This document shows positions 52,026 through 62,336 of a stretch of DNA of 64,000 nucleotides, piece after piece. Below the pieces are notes generated by a model that was not told the origin of the DNA, searched no databases, and worked only from the letters and a program-made list of their open reading frames with translations. A program made the translations under genes and the position numbers. The stretch is from Antricoccus suffuscus (GTDB taxonomy: Bacteria; Actinomycetota; Actinomycetes; Mycobacteriales; Antricoccaceae): positions 62,001 to 126,000 of the forward strand of contig NZ_PVUE01000007.1 in assembly GCF_003003235.1 (NCBI RefSeq). The letters are read 5' to 3'. How positions within the stretch are numbered: the first letter of the stretch is position 1; each line of letters starts with the position of its first letter.

Positions 52026-54017
52026 ATGGCTAACCGTCTCGCGACTTCGATGTCGCCGTACCTCCAACAGCACGCTGATAACCCGGTCGACTGGTGGCCG
52101 TGGGGAGAGGACGCGCTCGCCGAAGCGCGCCGCCGCGACGTGCCGGTATTCATCTCGATTGGGTACGCCGCCTGCCATTGGTGTCATGTGATGGCGCACG
52201 AGTCGTTTGAGGATGCCGAAACCGCAGCGCAGCTCAACGACGAGTTCGTGTGCATCAAGATCGATCGTGAGGAGCACCCCGACGTCGACGCGGTCTATAT
52301 GGAGGCCACGCAGGCGTTGACCGGACAGGGCGGCTGGCCGATGAGTGTGTTCGCGACCGCGGACGGTAAGCCGTTCTACTGCGGCACTTATTATCCGACG
52401 ACGCCCATGCATGGGTTGCCGTCGTTCCGGCAACTGCTCGCGGCGGTTACCGACTCGTGGCGCAATCGGCGCCAAGAGCTCGACGAGTCGGCGACCGCCA
52501 TCGCCGCGCAGCTGGGGCACGGTGTGAATCTCGGTACGACCGAGGCGGTATCAACTCCGATGCAAGACCAGGCAGTGGCGCGGCTGATGCGTGACTTCGA
52601 CCGTACCAACGGTGGATTCGGTGGGGCGCCGAAGTTTCCGCCGGCGACTGTACTGACGTTTTTGCTTGACTACACGGGACGGCGTACGTCGCCTGACGCG
52701 AGCACGATGATCGATCAGACCTGCGAGGCGATGGCCCGGGGCGGCATGTACGACCAGCTCGCCGGTGGGTTTGCCCGCTACAGCGTCGACGCGACCTGGA
52801 CCGTGCCGCATTTCGAGAAGATGCTCTATGACAATGCGCTTCTCACGCGGATCTACACGCATTGGTACCGCGCCACCGGTAGCGCGTTGGGTCGGCGGAT
52901 CGCGATGGAGTCGGCGGACTTCATGCTGCGTGACCTGGGTACGGCGCAAGGAGGGCTGGCTTCGGCGCTCGATGCTGACACCGAGGGCGAAGAGGGCCTG
53001 ACCTATGTCTGGACACCGCAGCAGATCGTCGACGTACTTGGCGACCCGGCCGCGTGCGCGACGTTTGGTGTCACTGAGGAGGGCACGTTCGAGCGCGGGA
53101 TGTCGGTGCTTCAGCTGCCTCACGATCCCGCCGACCTCGACCAGTACGCCGAGGCGAAGCAAGCTCTTCTTGCGGCGCGAAACAAACGACCGCAACCGAC
53201 GAGGGACGACAAGGTTGTCGCGGCGTGGAATGGCATGGCCATTACCGCGCTGTGCGAGCTCGGCCGGCAGATCGGTGAGGACAGGTACGTCGACGCGGCG
53301 CAGCGAATCGGTGATCTGTTGCTTGAGGTGCATATCGTCGATGGGCGGGTACGCCGGGTCTCCCGCGACGGCAAGGCGGGCGAAGCGACCGGCGTACTGG
53401 AGGACTATGCCTGGATCAGTACGGCGTTTCTGCAGCTGCATACGGCGACCGGCGAGCGCCGTTGGCTGGACGCCGCGACCGAGCTGATCGACGTCACGAT
53501 GGAGCACTTCGCGGGCGCCGGTCCGGCCGAGTTCTTTGACACCGCAGACGATGCGCCTGCGCTGATCGTCCGCCCGGCAGAGGCCGTTGACGGGCCGACA
53601 CCGTCCGGTATCGCTACGTTTGCCGGCACGCTCGTCCTCGCGGCCGCTCTCACCGGCAACGATGCATACCGCAGCACGGCCGAGCTGATATGTGCCCGAC
53701 TCACGCCGTTGGTGCAGGGTGCGCCGCGCGCCGCGGGCTGGATCGCGAGTGTCAATGAGGCGCTGCTTGCCGGACCCGTGCAGATCGCGGTTACGGGCCC
53801 CGCGGGCGCCGATCGCGATCGACTCGCCGACCTGGCGCTCGGCTATCGGGGCGCCGGGGCCGTCGTGATGGTCGGTACGCCGAACGCCAACTCACCGCTG
53901 CTGGATGAGCGAGCGAGCGGTACGCCAACCGCCTATGTGTGCCGCGGGTTCGTCTGCGAGCTGCCGGCGACGTCAGAGGAGCAACTGCGCGGTCAGCTCG
54001 CCGCACTGACCCACTAG
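52026..54017 (+). CDS. Thioredoxin-domain protein of the YyaL / DUF255 type
   Basis: The protein has 663 residues from ATG 52026 (GGTGGAG upstream). The N-terminal thioredoxin-like DUF255 domain (about 1-165) has [18 protein letters not shown] and the redox pair CHWC (Cys50, Cys53). The rest is an (alpha/alpha)6 glycosidase-like domain with [50 protein letters not shown] and [16 protein letters not shown]. The family is widespread but its role is not settled. It corresponds in position to Rv1084. Confidence 0.92.
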   Translation: MANRLATSMSPYLQQHADNPVDWWPWGEDALAEARRRDVPVFISIGYAACHWCHVMAHESFEDAETAAQLNDEFVCIKIDREEHPDVDAVYMEATQALTGQGGWPMSVFATADGKPFYCGTYYPTTPMHGLPSFRQLLAAVTDSWRNRRQELDESATAIAAQLGHGVNLGTTEAVSTPMQDQAVARLMRDFDRTNGGFGGAPKFPPATVLTFLLDYTGRRTSPDASTMIDQTCEAMARGGMYDQLAGGFARYSVDATWTVPHFEKMLYDNALLTRIYTHWYRATGSALGRRIAMESADFMLRDLGTAQGGLASALDADTEGEEGLTYVWTPQQIVDVLGDPAACATFGVTEEGTFERGMSVLQLPHDPADLDQYAEAKQALLAARNKRPQPTRDDKVVAAWNGMAITALCELGRQIGEDRYVDAAQRIGDLLLEVHIVDGRVRRVSRDGKAGEATGVLEDYAWISTAFLQLHTATGERRWLDAATELIDVTMEHFAGAGPAEFFDTADDAPALIVRPAEAVDGPTPSGIATFAGTLVLAAALTGNDAYRSTAELICARLTPLVQGAPRAAGWIASVNEALLAGPVQIAVTGPAGADRDRLADLALGYRGAGAVVMVGTPNANSPLLDERASGTPTAYVCRGFVCELPATSEEQLRGQLAALTH

Positions 54018-54026
54018 GCTGGCAAT

Positions 54027-55055
54027 ATGCGAGCCGCGAGATATGAAGGTCCAGGCAATATCCGAGTCGCGGACGTTGTGCCGCCGAAGATCGAAGACGA
54101 CACCGACGTGCTGGTGCGTGTGACGAACGCCGCGGTCGGCGTGCCCGACATGTGGGCCTATCGCGGTTTCGGCGGTTACGAGCCGGGCGCGGGCATCGGG
54201 CAGGAGTTCGTCGGCGTCGTACACGAGGTCGGCAAGGACGTGCGCCGAGTACGGGTGGGCGACTTGGTTGTCTCGCCGAGCACGTGGTCGTGCGGACGGT
54301 GCGACTATTGCCGCGCCGGATTGCAAACTTCCTGCGGCGAGGGCGGTTACTACGGCGAGCCGGGCAGTTACGGCGCGCAAGGAGAGTTTGTCCGGGTGCC
54401 GTTGGCCGACGGCACGCTGGTGGTGGCGCCCAACTCGATGCTCGGTGACGAGATGAGGCTGCTGCCGCTCGCTGCGGCCCTGCCGGCAGGACATCATGCT
54501 GCACTCGCCGCGAAGGTTGCCCACGCGCGCACCGTCACGATCGTCGGAGACGGTGCCTATGGGCTCAGCGCCGTACTCATGGCACGTCGACTCGGCGCCA
54601 CCGATGTCCTCGTGGTGGGGCACCACGAGGATCGCCTGGAGGTCGCGTCGGAGTTCGGCGCGTCGGCGGTTGTGCTGTCGCGTGATATCGGCGAGGCGTC
54701 CGAAAAGGTCATGTCGCTCACGGGCGGCGTTGACAGCGTGATCGAGGCGGTCGGGGAGCAAAGTGCGCTCGATCTTGCGCTCGCGGTGGTTAAGGACGGC
54801 GGAGCGATCGGCTACGTCGGCGTACCGCATGCCGTAGACGGTCTTGACCTCGGTGTTCTGTATGGCCATAACGTCAGTCTTGCCGGCGGCATCGCTCCGG
54901 CCCGCGCGTATCTGCCGATGCTGCTGCAGGAAGTAGTCGACGGCAAGCTCGACGCCGACGCGATCCTAGATCTGACGGTCGGTATCGAGGAGGTCGCGGA
55001 CGGCTACGCGATGATGGACGACCGACTCGCGATCAAGGCACACGTTCAGTTCTAG
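54027..55055 (+). CDS. Zinc-type medium-chain dehydrogenase lacking catalytic zinc ligands
   Basis: The protein has 342 residues. The GroES-like domain has the structural zinc lobe CGRCDYCRAGLQTSC (Cys89, 92, 95, 103) intact. At the catalytic zinc site the expected Cys in the CGSD motif is Gly38 (AVGVPDMW), the expected His of GHE is Gln59 (GIGQEFVGVV), and the third ligand position is Pro153 (LPAGHH). The Rossmann domain has TIVGDGAYGLSAVLMAR and a preference segment VGHHEDR. It may be a reductase using NADP without zinc catalysis. TAGGCT 6 bases before the ATG suggests a leaderless mRNA. Confidence 0.88.
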   Translation: MRAARYEGPGNIRVADVVPPKIEDDTDVLVRVTNAAVGVPDMWAYRGFGGYEPGAGIGQEFVGVVHEVGKDVRRVRVGDLVVSPSTWSCGRCDYCRAGLQTSCGEGGYYGEPGSYGAQGEFVRVPLADGTLVVAPNSMLGDEMRLLPLAAALPAGHHAALAAKVAHARTVTIVGDGAYGLSAVLMARRLGATDVLVVGHHEDRLEVASEFGASAVVLSRDIGEASEKVMSLTGGVDSVIEAVGEQSALDLALAVVKDGGAIGYVGVPHAVDGLDLGVLYGHNVSLAGGIAPARAYLPMLLQEVVDGKLDADAILDLTVGIEEVADGYAMMDDRLAIKAHVQF

Positions 55056-55110
55056 CCGGCGAACCGTCCTGTCGGGCACGGCTCGTCTGAGAATTTCGCG
55101 CATCGATCGT

Positions 55111-55169
55111 ACATATGTGTCATTTGGCAGCAAGATTTCGCCCGCCGTGCTGCGGAACGACACATGTGT
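55111..55169. repeat. Dispersed palindromic element, copy B (22-15-22)
   Basis: Left arm 55111-55132 (ACATATGTGTCATTTGGCAG then CA) pairs imperfectly with right arm 55148-55169 (TGCTGCGG ... CACATGTGT) around a 15-base loop. Arm and loop lengths equal those of copy A at 17363-17421, and both arm ends are conserved. It is intergenic, between the dehydrogenase and trhA genes. Confidence 0.8.
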
Positions 55170-55220
55170 GGGCGGCTGCGGCATCGTAGGGAACAACGAA
55201 GCGGGACTCGCCTCTCGTTC

Positions 55221-55279
55221 ACTTCCCGCGGATCACGGGCTTACTTCCCGCGGATCACGGGCCCAGTTCCCGCGGATCG
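55221..55279. repeat. 22-bp tandem repeats, about 2.7 units
   Basis: ACTTCCCGCGGATCACGGGC plus two bases (55221-55242), a second near-identical unit (55243-55264) and a partial third (55265-55279) abut the trhA stop codon. Each full unit contains CCCG...CGGG arms able to fold, so the array may act as a repeated hairpin terminator for trhA. Confidence 0.7.
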
Positions 55280-55280
55280 T

Positions 55281-56060
55281 CTAGCCGGCAAACGGCGAGT
55301 TATAGACCACGAAGAAGATCGCGATGTAATGGCTGATCGCGGCCAGGATCGTGAACGCGTGGAAGACCTCGTGGTAGCCGAAGTAACCGGCTTTGATGTT
55401 GGGCCAGTGGGTGGCGTAGAAGACCGCGCCCACGCTGTACAGCAGACCACCGAAGAGCATCAGGACGAGCGCGGCAACACCACCGTTGACCGATATCGGC
55501 TGTACGACGAAGATCGCGGTCCAGCCCACCGCGATGTAGATGGGTACGCCGACCCACCGCGGCGAGGTCGGCCAGGCCAACTTCAGTGCTATTCCGGCGA
55601 AACACCCGCTCCACGCGACGCCGAGAACCCACCACCGGGTTGCACCGCTTAGCGCAAGCAGGCCGAACGGAGTGTAGGTACCGGCGATGAAGAGGAAGAT
55701 CATGCAGTGATCCATCCGCTTCATGACCTTCCAGCCACGTGTCGTCCATCGGCGCCGGTGATAGAGGGCAGACGTACCGAACATCGCGCACATGAACAGG
55801 CAGTAGACCGAGGTTGCGAGTGCCGCGCGTCCGCTTTCGACAGCCGCCAGAGGGATCAATACCGCAGCCTGTAGGACCGCCGAGATGAATGCGGCCAAAT
55901 GTAGGTAGCCGCGCAGCCGTGGCCGGGTGTCAAGTGGCTCGTAGTCCGGATCGTCGGCGGCGAGACTGAGCTCGGCGTCGATGATCTGTGCGAAGCGTGC
56001 TTCTTCCGTGAGCGCGTCAACCGTGCCCTGGTGGCCCGGGACTTCTGCTGTGTCGGTCAT
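55281..56060 (-). CDS. trhA: Hemolysin III / TrhA family membrane protein
   Basis: The protein has 259 residues. After a hydrophilic ~45-residue head there are seven membrane helices. Conserved zinc-site residues of the PAQR superfamily are present: Ser and His in GTSALYHRRRW, Asp/His in MDHCMIFLFIAGTYTP, and the two C-terminal histidines in FGYHEVFHAFTILAA. TrhA proteins affect membrane lipid homeostasis. The gene is convergent with the dehydrogenase gene and divergent from the prenyl synthase, as in the mycobacterial Rv1085c-Rv1086 pair. Confidence 0.94.
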   Translation of the reverse strand: MTDTAEVPGHQGTVDALTEEARFAQIIDAELSLAADDPDYEPLDTRPRLRGYLHLAAFISAVLQAAVLIPLAAVESGRAALATSVYCLFMCAMFGTSALYHRRRWTTRGWKVMKRMDHCMIFLFIAGTYTPFGLLALSGATRWWVLGVAWSGCFAGIALKLAWPTSPRWVGVPIYIAVGWTAIFVVQPISVNGGVAALVLMLFGGLLYSVGAVFYATHWPNIKAGYFGYHEVFHAFTILAAISHYIAIFFVVYNSPFAG

Positions 56061-56310
56061 CGCATCCCCCTCTCGCGGTTAGTGCCGGTCTGTCTCGAGT
56101 CGGCCCACTGCGGTGGCTCTTGCCAGGTGCGGATTGCGGTCAAGTGTCGCTCATTTCAGTGAGAGCATGCTGAGAACAGTCTGTGGACGGGATGCTGGAC
56201 CGCACGTTGGTATGGGCACTGCGTTAACGAGCGCGGGTTGCCACTCGTTCCATGGGCGCCTTGCTAAAGTCCGGGACGTGGGTAAAGCAAGCGCGACCGG
56301 GCGGCGGCTG

Positions 56311-57105
56311 ATGACTAAGGGCCGCAAGCAACTCAAGCGCATGCTGACACCGGCCCTGTATACGGCGTACGAGAGCCGCGTGCTGGCCGACCTCGCGGAG
56401 GCGAGCAAACCGCGACACGTCGGAGTCATCATCGACGGGAATCGACGCTGGGCTCGTGAGATGGGCTTCGAAACCGTGCGCGGACATCGCGCGGGCGGCG
56501 AGAAGCTTGACGACCTGATCCGCTGGAGCGACGAGCTCGGCGTAGAGGTCGTCACGATCTGGCTGCTGTCAACGGACAACCTCACGTCGCGCGCGCCAGA
56601 GGAGCTCACCCCGCTGCTCGACATCATCGTCGGGGTCGCGCGCAGCCTGAGCGCCCCGGACCGCGATTGGCAGGTGCACCTCATGGGCGCGCTGGACCTA
56701 CTTCCGGTGGACATTGCGTCGGCATTACGGCGTTCCCAGGAGCAGACCGTCGACAAGACCGGCATCACCGTCAACATCGCGGTCGGGTACGGCGGACGCC
56801 ACGAGATCGTCGAGGCCGTCCGGTCCGCGCTGCGCGAGGCCGATCAGCTGGGCCGGTCGCTGACCGAAGTCGCCGCGCAGATCAACCTCGAGGACATCGC
56901 CAATCACCTCTATACCAAGGGCCAGCCCGATCCGGACCTGATCATCCGCACCTCGGGCGAACAGCGGCTCGGCGGATTCCTACTGTGGCAGACCGCCAAC
57001 GCCGAGTTCTACTTTTCAGACGTCTACTGGCCGGACTTTCGTCGCGTCGACTTCTTACGCGCGATTCGCGAATACGCGCAACGTAACCGGCGGTTCGGCG
57101 CCTAG
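56311..57105 (+). CDS. Short-chain Z-isoprenyl diphosphate synthase (UppS family)
   Basis: The protein has 264 residues from ATG 56311; in-frame GTG 56278 would add 11 residues and neither has a strong ribosome site. Cis-prenyltransferase motifs: VGVIIDGNRRWAREMGF with the catalytic Asp, RGHRAGGEKLDDLIRW, TIWLLSTDNL, and IIRTSGEQRLGGFLLWQTAN followed by EFYFSDVYWPDF. The position beside trhA and the length match M. tuberculosis Rv1086, which makes short (farnesyl) products used for decaprenyl phosphate. This inference of product length is by synteny. Confidence 0.93.
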   Translation: MTKGRKQLKRMLTPALYTAYESRVLADLAEASKPRHVGVIIDGNRRWAREMGFETVRGHRAGGEKLDDLIRWSDELGVEVVTIWLLSTDNLTSRAPEELTPLLDIIVGVARSLSAPDRDWQVHLMGALDLLPVDIASALRRSQEQTVDKTGITVNIAVGYGGRHEIVEAVRSALREADQLGRSLTEVAAQINLEDIANHLYTKGQPDPDLIIRTSGEQRLGGFLLWQTANAEFYFSDVYWPDFRRVDFLRAIREYAQRNRRFGA

Positions 57106-57124
57106 CGCGATATATCCTGCCCGC

Positions 57125-57523
57125 ATGAGCCAGCCGCCGGACATGACCGCCAACAGCGAAGAAGTGCTGCCTACCCACTGGCCGTCGGCATGGTCGAGTC
57201 TTCGCGGGCGGATCGCTGTCTCGGCGGTGTTTCCGGTGGTGACGTGTGCGGTTGCCGTGGTCATCATGGTGTTCACCGGCGTACTCGTGGAGGTCTGGTG
57301 GATCGCCGCGCTGCCGCTGCTGCTGCTGATCGGTCCACTGACCTTGCCCGCCCGCACTCGGGCGGCAATGCAGTCGGCGTACGAAAAGCACGAGCTTCAG
57401 GTCACGACGGCCCAGGTCGGTCTCGTCGTGCGCACTCCCCGCAAACGTCGCGGAGTGCGCCCGGACGCAACAGTGGTGCCGGGTCGCGACGGGGGATACG
57501 CGGTCACTTATTACCTGAACTGA
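57125..57523 (+). CDS. Small two-helix membrane protein
   Basis: The protein has 132 residues. Two membrane helices are visible (about 31-52, VSAVFPVVTCAVAVVIMVFT, and about 56-76). The cytoplasmic tail is basic (RTPRKRRGVRPDATVVPG) and ends in GYAVTYYLN. No family was recognised. TATCCT (57113-57118) 6 bases before the ATG suggests a leaderless transcript. It follows the prenyl synthase by 19 bases. Confidence 0.7.
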   Translation: MSQPPDMTANSEEVLPTHWPSAWSSLRGRIAVSAVFPVVTCAVAVVIMVFTGVLVEVWWIAALPLLLLIGPLTLPARTRAAMQSAYEKHELQVTTAQVGLVVRTPRKRRGVRPDATVVPGRDGGYAVTYYLN

Positions 57524-57583
57524 GTGTCATGCGCGTTGTACTATTTGGGTACGCCGGGCACCCGGTGTACGACGTAGCGACCC

Positions 57584-57605
57584 GGATCACTTGATTGAGT
57601 GACCC
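57584..57605 (+). terminator. Weak hairpin after the small membrane protein
   Basis: GGATCACT (57584-57591) pairs with AGTGACCC (57598-57605) with one G-U pair around a 6-base loop, just before the str promoter. It is a possible terminator insulating the str operon. Confidence 0.4.
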
Positions 57606-57611
57606 CTGGCT

Positions 57612-57641
57612 TTGACGTCACATGCGCACGACCGGTAGAGT
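57612..57641 (+). promoter_or_regulatory. Promoter of the rpsL-rpsG-fusA-tuf operon and long leader
   Basis: TTGACG (57612-57617) and TAGAGT (57636-57641) are separated by 18 bases, a good sigma-70/SigA-type pair. The transcript would have a leader of about 300 bases before rpsL (57950). The leader has no gene. A pyrimidine/GC-rich stretch (57790-57850) can form stems, but no specific motif was recognised. Confidence 0.6.
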
Positions 57642-57949
57642 TGACGATTGTGCTTACGCCGAACGGCGCATGTACGCAGACCTAATGCGCTCGCCGTCCT
57701 TCGGTGCGCCCACGGCCTCCGCCCACTACCCCAGTAGTAAGCGAGTCCGTCGGCCGCAACTCTCACCTTTCGTGAAACGCGGTTGTACGGTCTGCGACAC
57801 GCCCGGGTGCGGGGGTCGACCGACGCGTCGGCCGCTCACCACGCGCGGCCAGGTGCAGCCAGAGTTTCACACATCAGCAAATAAACAGAGCAACTGCGCA
57901 GGACAACAATGCCGGCGTGATGCGAGTTTGAGGGAGACGAAGAGGTCGT

Positions 57950-58324
57950 ATGCCTACGATCCAGCAGCTGGTCCGCAAGGGCCGCCAGGACAAGATCGAG
58001 AAGTCAAATACGCCAGCGCTAAAGGCAAGCCCGCAGCGCCGTGGCGTGTGCACTCGCGTGTACACCACGACCCCTAAGAAGCCCAACTCCGCGCTGCGCA
58101 AGGTCGCCCGCGTAAAGCTCTCTAGTGGCATTGAGGTCACTGCGTACATCCCCGGCGTCGGCCACAACCTGCAGGAGCACTCGATCGTGCTCGTGCGCGG
58201 TGGTCGAGTGAAGGACCTTCCGGGCGTGCGTTACAAGATCATTCGCGGTTCGCTCGACACGCAGGGTGTCCGCGGCCGCAAGCAGGCTCGTTCGAAGTAC
58301 GGCGCCAAGAAGGAGAAGAGCTAA
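57950..58324 (+). CDS. rpsL: 30S ribosomal protein S12
   Basis: The protein has 124 residues, full length. [18 protein letters not shown] and [18 protein letters not shown] carry the two lysines of the decoding centre (in PKKPNSA and RVKDLPG); both are wild-type, so no streptomycin-resistance substitution is seen. GGGAGACGA precedes the ATG. The stop overlaps the rpsG start by one base (TAATG). Confidence 0.98.
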   Translation: MPTIQQLVRKGRQDKIEKSNTPALKASPQRRGVCTRVYTTTPKKPNSALRKVARVKLSSGIEVTAYIPGVGHNLQEHSIVLVRGGRVKDLPGVRYKIIRGSLDTQGVRGRKQARSKYGAKKEKS

Positions 58325-58797
58325 TGCCTCGTAAAGGCCCAGCACCTCGCCGCCCGGTCATCAATGATCCGGTCTACGGCTCACCGGTTGTCACCTCGTT
58401 GATCAACAAGGTGCTTATGTCCGGTAAGCGCTCTACTGCCGAGCGCATCGTGTACGGCGCCCTCGAAGGTGCGCGTGAGAAGAGCGATGGCAACGATCCA
58501 GTCATCACCCTGAAGCGCGCGCTGGACAACGTCAAGCCGGCCCTTGAGGTCAAGAGCCGCCGCGTCGGCGGTGCGACGTACCAGGTGCCGATCGAGGTTA
58601 AGCCCGGCCGTGCGAGCACGTTGGCACTTCGCTGGCTGATCATGTACAGCCGTCAGCGTCGCGAGAAGACGATGACCGAGCGCCTGACCAACGAGATCCT
58701 GGACGCGTCCAATGGCCTTGGTGCCAGCGTGAAGCGTCGCGAAGACATGCACAAGATGGCCGAGAGCAACAAGGCGTTCGCGCACTACCGCTGGTAG
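58324..58797 (+). CDS. rpsG: 30S ribosomal protein S7
   Basis: The protein has 157 residues with [54 protein letters not shown] and [20 protein letters not shown]. It nucleates assembly of the 30S head. It is the second gene of the str operon, coupled to rpsL by a one-base overlap, and 71 bases before fusA. Confidence 0.98.
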   Translation: MPRKGPAPRRPVINDPVYGSPVVTSLINKVLMSGKRSTAERIVYGALEGAREKSDGNDPVITLKRALDNVKPALEVKSRRVGGATYQVPIEVKPGRASTLALRWLIMYSRQRREKTMTERLTNEILDASNGLGASVKRREDMHKMAESNKAFAHYRW

Positions 58798-58868
58798 TCC
58801 GCACGACGCCTGGGTGAGTGCGCCCGGCTTGTTTACGAACCAGAGACGATTGAGAGAGAAGACGCCAA

Positions 58869-60962
58869 GTGGCCAGCAATGACCTATCGAAGGTCCGCAA
58901 CATCGGCATCATGGCCCACATCGACGCCGGCAAGACCACGACGACCGAGCGCATCCTTTTCTACACCGGTATCACTTACAAGATCGGTGAGGTCCATGAG
59001 GGTGCTGCCACCATGGACTGGATGGAGCAGGAGCAAGAGCGTGGAATTACCATCACGTCGGCTGCTACCAAATGCCACTGGCACGATCACACCATCCAGA
59101 TCATCGACACGCCCGGCCACGTCGACTTCACCGTTGAGGTAGAGCGCTCACTGCGCGTCCTCGACGGCGCGATCGCCGTGTACGACGGTGTCGCCGGTGT
59201 CGAGTCGCAGACCGAAAACGTCTGGCGGCAGGCGGACAAGTACCACGTGCCGCGGATGTGTTTCGTCAACAAGCTCGATCGCACGGGTGCGGACTTCTTC
59301 CGCTGCGTCCAGATGATGATCGACCGGCTCGGTGCGACACCCCTCGTGCTGCAGTTGCCGATCGGCGCCGAAGCCGACTTCATCGGCGTTGTCGACCTCA
59401 TTCAGATGAAGGCCCTCACCTGGCGTGGCGAGACCACGATCGGCGAGGACTACACGATCGAGGACATCCCCGCGGACATGGTCGACCAGGCCAACGAATA
59501 CCGCGAGAAGCTCATCGAGACGCTGGGCGAAAATGACGACCTCGTCATGGAGAAGTACATCGGCGGCGAAGAGATCAGCAACGACGAGCTCAAGGCCGGC
59601 ATCCGCCGCGCGACGCTCGCCAGCAAGCTCAACCCCGTGCAGTGTGGGACGGCGTTCAAGAACAAGGGCATCCAGCCGTTGCTCGACAACGTCATCGCCT
59701 ACCTGCCGAGCCCGCTCGACGTCGGCGCCGTACACGGCACCCTCACCGATGGTGAGACTCCGGCGACGCGTGAACCCGCGGAAAGCGAGCCGTTCGCCGG
59801 CCTCGCGTTCAAGGTGCAGACCGATACACACCTGGGCAAGCTGACTTACGTGCGCATCTACTCGGGCGTCGTCAACGCCGGCTCCCAGGTCGTCAACTCG
59901 ACCAAGGACCGCAAAGAGCGCATCGGCAAGATCTACCAGATGCACGCCAACAAGCGCGAAGAGCGCGCGTCGGCGGGTGCTGGCGAGATCATCGCGGTCG
60001 CGGGTCTGAAGCAGACAACGACTGGCGAGACGCTGTGCGATCCGGCCAACCCGATCGTGCTCGAAGCGATGACCTTCCCGGACACCGTTATCTCGGTTGC
60101 GATCGAGCCCAAGACGAAGTCCGACCAGGAGAAGCTGGGCGTGGCGATCCAGAAGCTCGCCGAGGAAGACCCGACATTCAAGGTCGAGCTCGACGAAGAG
60201 TCCGGCCAGACGATCATCTCCGGCATGGGCGAGCTGCACCTCGAGGTGCTAGTCGACCGGATGCGTCGGGAGTTCAACGTCGAGGCCAACGTCGGCAAGC
60301 CACAGGTCGCCTACCGTGAAGCGATCAAGAAGGTCGTCGAGCGACTGGACTACACGCACAAGAAGCAGACCGGTGGTTCGGGTCAGTTCGCGAAGATCCA
60401 GCTGCGTGTCGAGCCGTTGCCCCGCAGCGACGACGCCGCGACCTACGAATTCGCCAACGAGGTCACCGGTGGCCGCGTGCCGAAGGAATACATTCCCTCG
60501 GTCGATGCCGGTGCTCAGGCGGCGGTGCAGTACGGCGTACTGGCCGGCTTCCCGGTTGTCGGTGTCAAGGTGACGCTGGTCGATGGTCAGTACCACGACG
60601 TCGACTCATCCGAAATGGCGTTCAAGATCGCCGGCACCATGGCGATGCGCGAAGCGCTGCGCCAGGCCGGTGCGGTTATCCTTGAGCCGATCATGGCCGT
60701 CGAAGTCGTCACGCCTGAAGACTTCATGGGTGATGTCATCGGTGACATCAACTCGCGTCGCGGTGTCATCCAGGCTATGGACGAGCGCAGTGGTTCGCGC
60801 GTCGTGCGCGGCCAGGTTCCGCTGTCGGAGATGTTCGGATACGTCGGGGACTTGCGTTCCCGCACGCAGGGCCGAGCAAGTTACAGCATGGTTTTCGACT
60901 CGTACGCCGAAGTTCCGGCGAACGTGGCGAAGGAAATTATCGCGAAGGCGACAGGCGAGTAG
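58869..60962 (+). CDS. fusA: Elongation factor G
   Basis: The protein has 697 residues from GTG 58869 (GAGAGAAG upstream). G1 [10 protein letters not shown] (16-25), [31 protein letters not shown] (G3), and [10 protein letters not shown] (G4) are intact. Domain IV contains [16 protein letters not shown]. It drives translocation on the ribosome. It is the third gene of the str operon. Confidence 0.98.
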   Translation: MASNDLSKVRNIGIMAHIDAGKTTTTERILFYTGITYKIGEVHEGAATMDWMEQEQERGITITSAATKCHWHDHTIQIIDTPGHVDFTVEVERSLRVLDGAIAVYDGVAGVESQTENVWRQADKYHVPRMCFVNKLDRTGADFFRCVQMMIDRLGATPLVLQLPIGAEADFIGVVDLIQMKALTWRGETTIGEDYTIEDIPADMVDQANEYREKLIETLGENDDLVMEKYIGGEEISNDELKAGIRRATLASKLNPVQCGTAFKNKGIQPLLDNVIAYLPSPLDVGAVHGTLTDGETPATREPAESEPFAGLAFKVQTDTHLGKLTYVRIYSGVVNAGSQVVNSTKDRKERIGKIYQMHANKREERASAGAGEIIAVAGLKQTTTGETLCDPANPIVLEAMTFPDTVISVAIEPKTKSDQEKLGVAIQKLAEEDPTFKVELDEESGQTIISGMGELHLEVLVDRMRREFNVEANVGKPQVAYREAIKKVVERLDYTHKKQTGGSGQFAKIQLRVEPLPRSDDAATYEFANEVTGGRVPKEYIPSVDAGAQAAVQYGVLAGFPVVGVKVTLVDGQYHDVDSSEMAFKIAGTMAMREALRQAGAVILEPIMAVEVVTPEDFMGDVIGDINSRRGVIQAMDERSGSRVVRGQVPLSEMFGYVGDLRSRTQGRASYSMVFDSYAEVPANVAKEIIAKATGE

Positions 60963-61072
60963 TTTCCACACGGTCCGGTGCGCCAGAAGCGCACCAGATC
61001 AGCAATACTTAGCAAGTTCCAAAGAAATCGGCACGTCAGAACGGCGTACCTTACGTCCTGAGGAGGACACCA

Positions 61073-62269
61073 GTGGCGAAGGCCAAGTTCGAGCGGACTA
61101 AGCCGCACGTAAACATCGGCACCATCGGTCACGTCGACCATGGCAAGACGACGCTCACCGCAGCTATTACGCGGGTTCTGGCGGAAAAGTACCCCGACCT
61201 CAACTCGGCAGCGGCGTTCGACGAGATCGACAATGCTCCTGAAGAGAAGCAGCGCGGTATCACGATCAACGTGTCGCACCAGGAGTACCAGACCGAGAAG
61301 CGTCACTACGCACACGTCGATGCTCCCGGCCACGCCGACTACATCAAGAACATGATCACTGGCGCGGCTCAGATGGACGGCGCGATCCTCGTGGTCTCCG
61401 GCACCGATGGCCCGATGCCGCAGACCAAGGAGCACGTCCTCCTCGCGCGTCAGGTTGGTGTTCCGTACATCGTTGTCGCTCTCAACAAGTGCGACTCGCC
61501 CGACGTTGACGACGAGATCCTTGAGCTTGTCGAGCTCGAGGTCCGCGAACTGCTGTCGCAGTACGAGTTCCCGGGCGACGACGCGCCGGTCATCAAGGTC
61601 TCGGGTCTCAAGGCACTCGAGGGCGATCCCGAGTGGAGCGCCAAGGTGCTCGAGCTCATGGACGCCGTCGACGAGTTCGTTCCGGACCCGGTCCGCGACA
61701 CCGACAAGCCGTTCCTGATGCCGATCGAGGACGTCTTCACGATCACCGGTCGTGGCACCGTCGTCACCGGTCGTATCGAGCGCGGCAAGATCAACGTCAA
61801 CGAGGAAATCGAGCTCGTTGGTATCCGCGAGAAGTCGCAGAAGACCACCGTCACCGGTGTCGAGATGTTCCGCAAGCTTCTTGACTACGGCGAGGCTGGC
61901 GACAACGTCGGCCTGCTTCTTCGTGGCACCAAGCGCGAAGATGTAGAGCGCGGCATGGTTGTCTGCAAGCCGGGTTCGATCACCCCGCACACGGACTTCG
62001 AAGCCAATGTCTACATCCTGTCGAAGGACGAGGGTGGCCGTCACACGCCGTTCTTCAACAACTACCGCCCGCAGTTCTACTTCCGCACCACGGACGTGAC
62101 CGGCGTCGTTACCCTTCCTGAGGGCACCGAAATGGTCATGCCTGGCGACAACACTGAGATGAGCGTCAAGCTCATCCAGCCGATCGCTATGGAAGAGGGC
62201 CTGCGCATGGCTATCCGCGAGGGTGGCCGCACGGTTGGCGCTGGCCGCGTCACCAAGATCATCGCCTAG
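61073..62269 (+). CDS. tuf: Elongation factor Tu
   Basis: The protein has 398 residues from GTG 61073 (GAGGAGG upstream). G1 [10 protein letters not shown] is at 19-28, then [31 protein letters not shown] and NKCDSPDDV-type [11 protein letters not shown]. The domain II motif is [18 protein letters not shown] and the protein ends [11 protein letters not shown]. It delivers aminoacyl-tRNA to the ribosome. It is 110 bases after fusA and ends the operon at a strong terminator. Confidence 0.98.
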   Translation: MAKAKFERTKPHVNIGTIGHVDHGKTTLTAAITRVLAEKYPDLNSAAAFDEIDNAPEEKQRGITINVSHQEYQTEKRHYAHVDAPGHADYIKNMITGAAQMDGAILVVSGTDGPMPQTKEHVLLARQVGVPYIVVALNKCDSPDVDDEILELVELEVRELLSQYEFPGDDAPVIKVSGLKALEGDPEWSAKVLELMDAVDEFVPDPVRDTDKPFLMPIEDVFTITGRGTVVTGRIERGKINVNEEIELVGIREKSQKTTVTGVEMFRKLLDYGEAGDNVGLLLRGTKREDVERGMVVCKPGSITPHTDFEANVYILSKDEGGRHTPFFNNYRPQFYFRTTDVTGVVTLPEGTEMVMPGDNTEMSVKLIQPIAMEEGLRMAIREGGRTVGAGRVTKIIA

Positions 62270-62286
62270 TCTTTCGCTAGGTCTGA

Positions 62287-62327
62287 CAGAAGGCCCCGTT
62301 CCCGTTCACCGGGAGCGGGGCCTTCTG
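62287..62327 (+). terminator. Terminator of the str operon
   Basis: The 17-base arm AGAAGGCCCCGTTCCCG (62288-62304) pairs with 62310-62326 with one G-U pair around a 5-base loop; flanking C/G adds a pair. It is followed by CTTGTCATTTC. It begins 19 bases after the tuf stop and also faces the convergent regulator gene. Confidence 0.92.
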
Positions 62328-62336
62328 CTTGTCATT

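Noticed and set aside
55221-55279. CRISPR array
   Set aside because: The 22-bp units are directly adjacent without spacers and no cas genes are present.
60881-62044. Long minus-strand open frame opposite tuf
   Set aside because: Antisense to a highly conserved gene; the low-complexity Leu/Val/Asp composition is typical of the reverse frame of GC-rich coding DNA.
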